Below are positions 1 to 5,402 of a stretch of 14,196 nt of DNA, piece by piece. Below the pieces are notes generated by a model. It searched no databases. It was not told the DNA's origin and saw only the letters and a list, made by a program, of their open reading frames with translations. Made by a program: the position numbers and the translations under genes. Numbering within the stretch: position 1 is the stretch's first letter; every line of letters starts with the position of its first letter. The stretch comes from Thermoplasmata archaeon M9B2D (GTDB lineage: Archaea > Thermoplasmatota > E2 > DHVEG-1): assembly GCA_002900555.1 (NCBI GenBank), contig MUGD01000048.1, positions 1 through 14,196 on the forward strand, read 5' to 3'.

Positions 1-618
1 AAATGGGTGGGTGAAAGTGAGAAAGCGGTCCGTGAGTTATTTAAGAAAGCTCGTCAGGTTGCACCTACAATCGTGTTCCTTGATGAGATTGATTCGATTG
101 CTCCGCGTCGTGGCACTTTCGAAGGATCTCATGTGACAGAGAGCGTGGTGAATCAGTTACTGACCAGCATCGATGGGTTGGAGAGTATGGAGGGTGTGGT
201 TGTTATCGGAGCTACCAATCGACCAGATATTATTGATCCTGGGTTGTTACGACCTGGTCGGTTTGACCGATTGTTGTTGATACCTGCTCCGGATAGTGTG
301 TCGCGACTTGATATTTTCAAGATTCATACGAAAGATATGCCACTTGCGAAAGAGGTGTCACTTGATGAACTCGCAGAGAAGACGGTCGGGTTTTCGGGTG
401 CGGATATCGATGCGCTTTGTCGTGAGGCTGCAATGATTGCTCTCCGAGATGATATTGCTACTAAGGAGGTGCGTCGGGTTCATTTTGAACGGGCTATGGC
501 TGAGGCACGTGGGAGTCTGACTGATGAGGTTATAAAATATTATAAAAAAGTCAAGGAGGATATGGGTAGCAGCATCGCCAAAAAGGATAAAAAAGAACGA
601 GACATTCAATATATGTAA
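1..618 (+). CDS. cdc48: Cdc48/VCP-type AAA ATPase, C-terminal part (5' partial)
   Basis: This is the end of a Cdc48-family ATPase, a hexameric unfoldase that extracts and unfolds proteins, in archaea often for the 20S proteasome. The frame is open from the first base and begins at KWVGESEK, the segment just after the Walker A helix of an AAA module, so the start lies outside the window. The 205 visible residues hold Walker B (FLDEID, about residues 26-31), sensor 1 (GATNRPD, 70-76), the two arginine fingers (LRPGRFDR, 83-90) and the sensor-2 helix region (GFSGADIDALCREA). No second AAA module follows, and a basic tail ends the protein, so this is most likely the D2 module. The last residues are IQYM: the penultimate tyrosine recalls the HbYX proteasome-docking motif, but Gln replaces the hydrophobic residue. 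A PRC-barrel gene follows 25 nt later on the same strand. Confidence 0.95.
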   Translation, partial: KWVGESEKAVRELFKKARQVAPTIVFLDEIDSIAPRRGTFEGSHVTESVVNQLLTSIDGLESMEGVVVIGATNRPDIIDPGLLRPGRFDRLLLIPAPDSVSRLDIFKIHTKDMPLAKEVSLDELAEKTVGFSGADIDALCREAAMIALRDDIATKEVRRVHFERAMAEARGSLTDEVIKYYKKVKEDMGSSIAKKDKKERDIQYM

Positions 619-643
619 GTATTGTATAAAAAACGAGAGGGAT

Positions 644-883
644 ATGATGAAAGTACTGGAGAGTGATTTGAGAGGAAAAACTGTCATGAGTGAAGAGGGC
701 TTATACCTCGGCATTCTGAGGAATTCGTTGGTGGACGGGAGAACTGGTCAGTTGCTCAGTATTCTTGTGGAACCTTCTGAGGATATTGATCCACGGCTGT
801 ATCATCTTGATGAGGTTGGTCATTTGGTGTTCCCGTTTGAGGCGATTCGATCTGTGAAAGATGTTATTATCGTGGGCGGATAA
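644..883 (+). CDS. small PRC-barrel domain protein
   Basis: A 79-residue protein consisting of a single PRC-barrel fold. Visible hallmarks are an N-terminal LRGKTVMSEEG strand-turn, the G-x-L segment YLGILRNSLVDGRTGQLLSILVEP, and the closing FPFEAIRSVKDVIIV strands, where PRC-barrels typically carry an I-P/F-x-x-x-I element. Single-domain PRC-barrel proteins are common in archaea; some (CdpB proteins of haloarchaea) bind the SepF cell-division anchor, but others have no known role. The ATG is preceded by GAGAGG about 6 nt upstream. It lies 25 nt after the cdc48 stop, so co-transcription is likely; a TATA-like string at 624-631 is too close to the ATG to be its promoter. A second ATG follows immediately and could equally be used. 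The family call is firm; the function is not known. Confidence 0.85.
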   Translation: MMKVLESDLRGKTVMSEEGLYLGILRNSLVDGRTGQLLSILVEPSEDIDPRLYHLDEVGHLVFPFEAIRSVKDVIIVGG

Positions 884-902
884 TTCAATCTATGCTACGC
901 CC

Positions 903-922
903 TTATTTTTCTTTTTTTTCTC
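903..922 (+). terminator. T-rich terminator after the PRC-barrel gene
   Basis: Two T-runs (T5 and T8) separated by a C lie about 20 nt after the stop codon, followed by CTCCTT. Archaeal RNA polymerase commonly terminates at such T-tracts. A weak 5-bp inverted repeat (GGGCG at 874-878, CGCCC at 898-902) precedes it but is too short to rely on. Confidence 0.5.
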
Positions 923-973
923 CTTAAGAAGTATCTGGTTTTTTAAGGGGAGATCTTTGTTTATGTTATTGAA

Positions 974-1000
974 GGGGGACCCCTTTATTTCGTGTGGAAA
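974..1000 (-). repeat. ORB-like element 1
   Basis: Read on the minus strand it starts TTTCCACACGAAAT, then AAAGGGGT and five Cs. It matches element 2 at 1147-1173 in 19 of 27 positions: identical TTTCCA, identical CGAAAT, and identical final TCCCCC. The fuller TTTCC-A and GAAA core plus the following G-run correspond to the archaeal ORB layout (core dyad plus G-string). Orc1/Cdc6 binding is inferred from this resemblance and from the neighbouring initiator gene. Confidence 0.55.
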
Positions 1001-1066
1001 CAGCGTAGGTATGGTAGTCGTGAAATGATGAAAAAGGTGACGTCAGTAGTCTTGGATAGGTATGCA

Positions 1067-1130
1067 TTTTTGACTATTTGAATATTGCTATTTTTAAAAT
1101 TATAATATTAAAAAAATATTAAAATTAAAA
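1067..1130. other. AT-rich tract, possible duplex-unwinding element
   Basis: Only 5 of 64 bases are G or C. It contains a 10-bp direct repeat AATATTAAAA at 1104-1113 and 1115-1124, with an 11-bp period (about one helical turn), and a related AATATT at 1081-1086. It lies between the two inverted ORB-like elements, where strand opening would be expected if this is an origin. No open reading frame of note crosses it. Confidence 0.5.
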
Positions 1131-1146
1131 CAGTGCATGCTACCTA

Positions 1147-1173
1147 TTTCCATGCGAAATCATCCCCTCCCCC
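1147..1173 (+). repeat. ORB-like element 2
   Basis: Starts TTTCCATGCGAAAT, then CATCCCCT and five Cs. It is the inverted partner of the element at 974-1000. The run of Cs sits where ORB elements carry a G-string, so the strand of the run differs from the textbook box over four positions (CCCC here, GGGG in element 1), while the terminal TCCCCC is the same in both. Confidence 0.55.
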
Positions 1174-1233
1174 TTTCTCGTTAACAACAGGAGGAAAAGA
1201 CAAAAGAATTTACAAGAGAATTTAACACAAAAA

Positions 1234-1271
1234 TTTATTATACCGTAACGCCTTACAGCCTTGCGAGGAGG
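1234..1271 (+). promoter_or_regulatory. orc1/cdc6 promoter and Shine-Dalgarno
   Basis: A TATA-like box TTTATTATA lies at 1234-1242, which would place the transcript start near 1264. A strong Shine-Dalgarno, GAGGAGG, lies at 1265-1271. Eight nt after it comes an in-frame ATT (1280); there is no ATG, GTG or TTG in any frame at a suitable distance. The site therefore decides the start chosen for the gene downstream. Confidence 0.5.
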
Positions 1272-1279
1272 CATATTTT

Positions 1280-2557
1280 ATTCCTAAAGATACAGTCGCT
1301 ACAGCTATAACTACAGACATATTCAGCAACCTACTTAACAACGAAGGATTGTTCACCAACCGGGAGGTCATGCGACCAACATATATGCCGGAAATCCTAC
1401 CGCATCGTGAAAAAGAAATCAACGACTTAGCAAACGTTCTCGTCCCCGCTCTCAAGGGAGAAACCCCGTCTAATATCTTCATTTACGGGAAGACAGGAAC
1501 CGGAAAAACTGCAGTCGTCAAATTCGTCGGAAAAGAACTCCTCAAAAAAGGAGAACAAACCGGCAAAAAAGTCAATTTCATCTACATGAATTGTGAGATC
1601 GTCGACACACAGTACCGGCTCTTACAGAACATCGCAAATAGATTCATCCATGAATGGAACGACCATGTGCCGTTCACCGGATGGCCAACCGATGAGGTTT
1701 ATTCAAAGGTCAAAGCAATGATGGATAAAGAAAAAAGTGTCACCGTCATCGTGCTTGACGAAATCGATAAACTCAAAGGTGACGAGGCATTATATAACCT
1801 CACCCGAATAAACAGCGAACTAGACAATGCTAGGGTTTCTGTCATTGGGATCTCCAATGATCTGAAATTTACCGACTTTCTCGACCCCCGTGTTAAATCA
1901 AGCCTTGGCGAAGAAAGCATGATATTCTATCCATATGACGCAGAACAGCTGCAGGACATCTTACGTGCGAGAATCAAGACAGCACTGAAACGTGGTGTCA
2001 TCGATGATGACGTCATCCCCCTATGTGCTGCTCTTTCAGCACAGGAACACGGGGATGCACGCCGGGCACTTGACCTGCTTAGGGTCTCGGCGGAGCTTGC
2101 TGAACGAAGCAAAGTCCCGAAGATTACAAGGTCCCATGTACGTCTTGCGCAGAACAAAATCGAGCTTGATCGTATCACCGAGGTCGTCCGTACCCTCCCC
2201 AATCAATCCAAGCTGGTGCTCTACTCTATTTTCATCCTTGATAAACAGAACAAGAAAGCAGGGACGATGCAGGCGCTTACAACCGGTGAAGTTTATGATG
2301 TGTACAAAGAGATTTGTAAAAAGGCAAGATATAATTGTCTGACACAGCGCAGAACTACCGACCTTATCTCAGAGCTTGACATGCTTGGTATCATCACCGC
2401 CCGCGTGATATCAAAAGGACGACACGGGCGGACCACAGAAATCCAGATGTCATCCTCGTCATCCTCCAAAGAATTGCTCACCGTTCTGCAAGAAGACGAC
2501 ATGTTTAAAGATCTTGCGAACTACAAGATGAAAGGCCAAGCGCGGCTTATGGTATAA
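1280..2557 (+). CDS. orc1/cdc6: Orc1/Cdc6 replication initiator
   Basis: This initiator binds origin DNA and loads the MCM helicase. Numbered from the TTG at 1349, it has Walker A GKTGTGKT (47-54), Walker B VLDEID (135-140), sensor 1 GISND (N170), a probable arginine finger in LDPRVKSS (R181), the sensor-2 motif GDARRALDLLR (236-246) and a C-terminal winged helix (about 285-385). A six-serine run (369-374 region) sits in the winged-helix end. The LFTNREVMRP and LPHREKEI segments are typical of the family's N-terminus. From TTG 1349 the protein would begin at LFTNREV, cutting off the usual N-terminal helix. The frame stays open back to 1226 and reads like an initiator N-terminus, but it has no standard start. 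ATT at 1280 has the only good Shine-Dalgarno, so I place the start there, with TTG 1349 as the conventional alternative. nucS follows 52 nt downstream, probably on the same transcript. Confidence 0.93.
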   Translation: MPKDTVATAITTDIFSNLLNNEGLFTNREVMRPTYMPEILPHREKEINDLANVLVPALKGETPSNIFIYGKTGTGKTAVVKFVGKELLKKGEQTGKKVNFIYMNCEIVDTQYRLLQNIANRFIHEWNDHVPFTGWPTDEVYSKVKAMMDKEKSVTVIVLDEIDKLKGDEALYNLTRINSELDNARVSVIGISNDLKFTDFLDPRVKSSLGEESMIFYPYDAEQLQDILRARIKTALKRGVIDDDVIPLCAALSAQEHGDARRALDLLRVSAELAERSKVPKITRSHVRLAQNKIELDRITEVVRTLPNQSKLVLYSIFILDKQNKKAGTMQALTTGEVYDVYKEICKKARYNCLTQRRTTDLISELDMLGIITARVISKGRHGRTTEIQMSSSSSSKELLTVLQEDDMFKDLANYKMKGQARLMV

Positions 2558-2609
2558 CGCTGGTATAACGCACCAAATATCGTTCCGACACAAAAAAAGG
2601 AGTTCGTTT

Positions 2610-3368
2610 ATGCATACCGTTCTTCACCCCTCCCCCTCCGATGCACTGCAGTTTATAAGGGAACACCATTCATCCAAGCCAGAGAAAACCTTGCTTCTGG
2701 TGATGGGGGAATGTATGGTTGATTATCACGGACGCGCAAAATCAATATTAGACTGGGGAGAACGTCTCATTATGGTCAAACAGGATGGAACTGTACTGGT
2801 CCATCAGCCAGTGATGCGCGAGCCGGTGAACTGGCAACCGACAGGCAGCATCACCGAGTTTAGCACAAAAGATAATCATCTTATTCTTAATTGCAGGCAT
2901 CTCAAACCCCCTGAAAAAATGACAGTGGCATTCCGGCAACTCAAACTGGTGACCGCAACAACACTTGTAGACCGTGCGAACCTTATCATTGCGGGCATGG
3001 AAGTTGATGTAGTAAACCAAATTGTTAATGACCCAACAATAATCGAAGAAGGACTCAGAATTGTAAAAAGAGAAAAAGCAGTGAAAACAGGTTCCATCGA
3101 TTTATACGGATTTGATAGAGAACACATGCCGGTAGTAATCGAAGTGAAACGAAGCCTTGCGACAATCAGTTCTGTCCACCAGCTCAGAATGTATGTCAAC
3201 GACATAAAAAAAGACAGAAAAGAGCCGAAAGTACGAGGGATTCTCTGCGCCCCCCATGTTCCGGATATGGTAAAAAAACTTCTTGAAGAACACGGATTGG
3301 AATGGCGAGAAGTAGAACGAACCGTAGTGCTACCGGACAATCGACAAAGAACGTTGAAAGAATTCTAA
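2610..3368 (+). CDS. nucS: endonuclease NucS / EndoMS (mismatch-specific)
   Basis: NucS/EndoMS is a homodimeric nuclease. It cuts both strands at mismatches, and the family also acts on branched or flapped DNA. The protein is 252 residues, the usual length. An N-terminal DNA-binding half (about 1-120) contains NWQPTGS (74-80), where the family has a base-contacting tryptophan. The RecB-like nuclease half carries the catalytic set GSIDLYGFDR (D164) and VVIEVKR (E178, K180), in the same spacing as the characterised Thermococcus enzyme. The C-terminus is QRTLKEF (246-252), matching the Q-x-x-L-x-x-F core of a PCNA-interacting motif. The ATG has a clear AAAGGAG 7 nt upstream. It follows orc1/cdc6 by 52 nt with no obvious promoter between, pointing to co-expression with the replication initiator. 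Confidence 0.95.
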   Translation: MHTVLHPSPSDALQFIREHHSSKPEKTLLLVMGECMVDYHGRAKSILDWGERLIMVKQDGTVLVHQPVMREPVNWQPTGSITEFSTKDNHLILNCRHLKPPEKMTVAFRQLKLVTATTLVDRANLIIAGMEVDVVNQIVNDPTIIEEGLRIVKREKAVKTGSIDLYGFDREHMPVVIEVKRSLATISSVHQLRMYVNDIKKDRKEPKVRGILCAPHVPDMVKKLLEEHGLEWREVERTVVLPDNRQRTLKEF

Positions 3369-3373
3369 TACCT

Positions 3374-3418
3374 CAGAGAAGAATACCCTTCCTCCTTCTC
3401 TGTTGATATAATTTTTTT
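3374..3418. terminator. hairpin plus T-run between convergent nucS and pth2
   Basis: A perfect 8-bp inverted repeat (CAGAGAAG at 3374-3381, CTTCTCTG at 3395-3402; 13-nt loop) is followed by T7 at 3412-3418. It lies right after the nucS stop and directly abuts the pth2 stop on the other strand, so the stem could act for both convergent transcripts. The T-run favours the + direction. Confidence 0.6.
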
Positions 3419-3800
3419 ATAACAACGGCAACTCACCGGTCACCTGATCAATAAGACTACTTGGAGCAGGACCTAGTCCTAGGACTGTCTGCGTTCCTTC
3501 CGCTATCTCCGTATGGCCCGCATCCGTCACAATCATCGTCATAATCCCAAGTTTTTCTGCTTGTTCTTCTAGTGGGAAAAAATCCGCAAGAGTTTCTACA
3601 TTCACTACAACCTTCTTGGCCCCCTCCCGCTGCCATTTTACAAACCAATCAGGCTTGTTTTTTTTCGTCAAAAAGGCACACGCCACTGCCGCATGAGACA
3701 CCTGGGCAGCAAGCTTCCCTGCAGAAAGCGGCAAATCAGAACGTGTAACCAACACCATCTTGTAATCAGAATCGCGTTGATTTTTCTTCTGAGGGATCAT
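3417..3800 (-). CDS. pth2: peptidyl-tRNA hydrolase, Pth2 type
   Basis: Pth2 hydrolyses peptidyl-tRNAs released from stalled ribosomes, recycling tRNA. It is the archaeal/eukaryotic enzyme, unrelated to bacterial Pth. The 127-residue product covers the whole family: KMVLVTRSDLPLSAGKLAAQ near the start with the conserved lysine (K29), the KKVVVNVET strand, the catalytic-site segment TDAGHTEI (D93 to T97) and the closing LGLGPAP. Family members align two to five residues ahead of the VLVTRSDL strand, at Y-K, which is present here as DYK. This supports the ATG at 3800 rather than the internal one at 3758. That start overlaps the end of the upstream gene by 35 bp, so the two are probably translationally linked. 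No strong Shine-Dalgarno is seen. Confidence 0.95.
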   Translation of the reverse strand: MIPQKKNQRDSDYKMVLVTRSDLPLSAGKLAAQVSHAAVACAFLTKKNKPDWFVKWQREGAKKVVVNVETLADFFPLEEQAEKLGIMTMIVTDAGHTEIAEGTQTVLGLGPAPSSLIDQVTGELPLL

Positions 3801-4101
3801 GCTGGCTCATCTCACGATATGACTCCTTCCGCCATTTCTCACCTAGTTCATAAGCTTTTGTAAAATCAAAAAGCCCCTTCACCACCAAGGTTTTATCCCC
3901 TGATATCACATGTTTCAAGGGGACTCCTAAAAACAACGAACCAGACTTGATTATCAACACGTCATCATCGACAGAAACACTTTCCCCTATTTTTTTCCCC
4001 GCGCTATCCAACACAAACTTACAGATCATCGACGGATCAGCAGACTCAGTCGTTTTCATCGGTTCATTGATTTCTTTCTTTCTATTAAAAAAGAAGATCA
4101 T
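3766..4101 (-). CDS. small conserved archaeal protein, DUF5749-like beta-barrel (tentative)
   Basis: About 111 residues. After a basic start (MIFFFNRKKE) comes a compact beta-rich stretch: MICKFVLDSAGKKIGESVSV, then DDVLIIKSG, a strand-turn LGVPLKHVISGDKTLVVKG, and a helical end YELGEKWRKESYRE. This alternation of short strands with G-K-K-I-G-E resembles a family of small archaeal beta-barrel proteins that I recall as DUF5749; I cannot confirm the name here. No catalytic motif is evident. The frame runs open further upstream, into the 5' end of the divergent flavoprotein gene, so the extension is a shadow. Candidate starts are 4149 (which would be leaderless relative to the promoter at 4169-4180 and adds a hydrophobic segment), 4101 (chosen) and 4059. 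It is the first gene of a two-gene operon with pth2 and overlaps it by 35 bp. Confidence 0.65.
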   Translation of the reverse strand: MIFFFNRKKEINEPMKTTESADPSMICKFVLDSAGKKIGESVSVDDDVLIIKSGSLFLGVPLKHVISGDKTLVVKGLFDFTKAYELGEKWRKESYREMSQHDPSEEKSTRF

Positions 4102-4168
4102 ACCAATACATTCCAGTGTACATAGTAAACCAGGGATTCTCAAAACCATGGGGCCCTGTAATACCGTC

Positions 4169-4180
4169 TTTATTATAAAT
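4169..4180. promoter_or_regulatory. shared TATA element of two divergent genes
   Basis: TTTATTATAAAT reads as a good TATA box on both strands. Its centre is about 30 nt from the ATG of the + gene (4204), implying a transcript beginning within a few nt of the ATG. On the other strand it is about 25 nt from the ATG at 4149 and about 73 nt from the ATG at 4101. No second TATA candidate is as well placed for either gene. Confidence 0.55.
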
Positions 4181-4203
4181 CTTTGTTGATATTCTGAATA
4201 TCC

Positions 4204-5400
4204 ATGGATGACTACTATGATGTTGCGGTCGTTGGCGGAGGGCCCATAGGCTGCTTTGTTGCAGAGCAACTCGCATCGAAAGGAAGCCGCATCGCTGTTT
4301 TCGAGGAACACCAAAACATCGGAGAACCTGTACACTGTGCCGGCCTTGTCACCCAGCGCGTCTTTGCATTAACCAACTGTCCTTCTGAAACGATTGTTCA
4401 GAATACTATTTACGGAGCAATAGTCCATAGCCCTGCAGAGACAACCCTTACCATCGGCGGGGACAAAACACATGGGGTTGTCATAAAACGTCAGAGATTT
4501 GACGAACGTCTTGCACAAAAAGCACAAAAAGCAGGGGCAAGTCTTTCATTGCATCATAAAGTTATTACCGCAAAAAAACAACGCGACCATATGGAACTAA
4601 CAATACAGCACCACAAACACCATAGAACCGTTCGCTGTAAGCTTCTCATTGGCGCCGACGGCGCCCATTCACATATACGAAACATCTTCACATTCCCAAA
4701 ACCAAAAGAAACCCTCCAAGGCATCGGAGCAGAACTCTCTGATACGACACTGGACCCACACTTCGTCCATATATTTCTTGGGCGCAAGATTGCCCCCGGG
4801 TTTTTCGCGTGGGTCATCCCGACCAATGCACAAGGTACAACCGCCCGCATAGGACTTTGCATCGGAGGACACGGAACCCGTACACTTCAGGACTATTTTT
4901 CCACCTTACTTCAACACCCACTTTTACACGGCACCACCATGGTAAGACGATTCGGCGGAACGATTCCATTAGGGCCATTGAAAACGACAACGGACGACCG
5001 CATTATGCTTGTCGGTGATGCTGCCGCACAAGTCAAACCAACCTCCGGTGGCGGTCTTTACCCCGGCTTGCTTTGCGCAACACACTGCAGCACTATCGCA
5101 GAACAAGCATGCCAGACACAGTGCTTTACGAAACAATTCTTACAGCAGTACCACCTGAGATGGACAAAAGACATCGGACGAGAGCTTTCACTTGGCATGC
5201 GATTCAGAAACATATTCGCCAGATTTACTGATGTACAGTTCAACAAATATCTCGAGAAACTCAATACGAACAAAACCATTGACCTCATCAATAGCTATGG
5301 AGATATCGACTACCCCTCACGACTCGCGCTCCCACTTGTAAAAGCCATGCCTTCATTACTCTCGCTAACACCCGCCATGTTGAAGCGTACAAAAAAATAG
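4204..5400 (+). CDS. geranylgeranyl reductase family flavoprotein
   Basis: An FAD-dependent reductase of the family that hydrogenates the isoprenoid chains of archaeal membrane lipids (digeranylgeranylglycerophospholipid reductase and relatives). The 398 residues show the N-terminal dinucleotide-binding motif VVGGGPIGCFVAE (9-21), the acidic end of the second strand (E34), the family signature GEPVHCAGLV (40-49), the GADGAHS motif (150-156) and the second FAD-binding motif VGDAAAQVKPTSGGGLYPG (270-288). The last is highly characteristic of this family. The C-terminal third is probably helical and less conserved. The exact substrate is not readable: several paralogues of this family usually coexist, and some act on other polyprenyl compounds. 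The ATG is nearly leaderless from the TATA element at 4169-4180. It ends 2 bp from the stop of the convergent downstream gene. Confidence 0.88.
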   Translation: MDDYYDVAVVGGGPIGCFVAEQLASKGSRIAVFEEHQNIGEPVHCAGLVTQRVFALTNCPSETIVQNTIYGAIVHSPAETTLTIGGDKTHGVVIKRQRFDERLAQKAQKAGASLSLHHKVITAKKQRDHMELTIQHHKHHRTVRCKLLIGADGAHSHIRNIFTFPKPKETLQGIGAELSDTTLDPHFVHIFLGRKIAPGFFAWVIPTNAQGTTARIGLCIGGHGTRTLQDYFSTLLQHPLLHGTTMVRRFGGTIPLGPLKTTTDDRIMLVGDAAAQVKPTSGGGLYPGLLCATHCSTIAEQACQTQCFTKQFLQQYHLRWTKDIGRELSLGMRFRNIFARFTDVQFNKYLEKLNTNKTIDLINSYGDIDYPSRLALPLVKAMPSLLSLTPAMLKRTKK

Positions 5401-5402
5401 AG

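Larger units (their letters stand above)
974..1173. other. candidate replication origin (inverted ORB-like boxes around an AT-rich tract)
   Basis: This is the core of the only long gene-free stretch in the window (884-1279) and lies directly upstream of orc1/cdc6, the usual position of an archaeal origin. Two 27-nt elements in opposite orientation (974-1000 on -, 1147-1173 on +) share 19 of 27 positions and enclose 146 nt. Within that gap, 1067-1130 is 59 of 64 A/T, a plausible duplex-unwinding element. Each element has a TTTCCA-nn-CGAAAT core and then a G/C run, like the TTCCAGTGGAAAC core plus G-string of archaeal origin recognition boxes, though with several differences. Hand counts show the + strand changing from G-rich on the left (1-300: about 93 G, 52 C) to C-rich on the right (1381-1680: about 59 G, 75 C). 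Origin function is inferred. Confidence 0.6.

Noticed and set aside
874..902. Hairpin terminator GGGCG/CGCCC after the PRC-barrel gene
   Set aside because: The stem is only 5 bp with a 19-nt loop; the T-tract alone is the better-supported signal.
932..952. Possible third ORB-like box (CTGG, T-run, AAGGGGAG)
   Set aside because: It has a G-run but lacks the TTTCCA and CGAAAT cores shared by the other two elements.
1037..1044. TGACGTCA palindrome in the gene-free region
   Set aside because: A single 8-bp palindrome is expected by chance at this scale, and no archaeal regulator is tied to it here.
2550..2571. Tandem 11-bp repeat TGGTATAACGC at the orc1/cdc6 stop
   Set aside because: Only two copies, explained by a small local duplication; no link to a known signal.
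2876..3340. 154-codon open frame on the minus strand opposite nucS
   Set aside because: It is antisense to the strongly supported nucS, is serine-rich low-complexity in translation, and has no motif or promoter.
3475..3486. Perfect 12-bp palindrome AGTCCTAGGACT
   Set aside because: It lies inside pth2 codons for the conserved LGLGP segment and is isolated; coding constraint or chance is sufficient.
4102..4335. Upstream extension of the small beta-barrel gene to 4335
   Set aside because: It runs through the shared promoter and into the first 130 bp of the divergent flavoprotein; the extension shows no domain.
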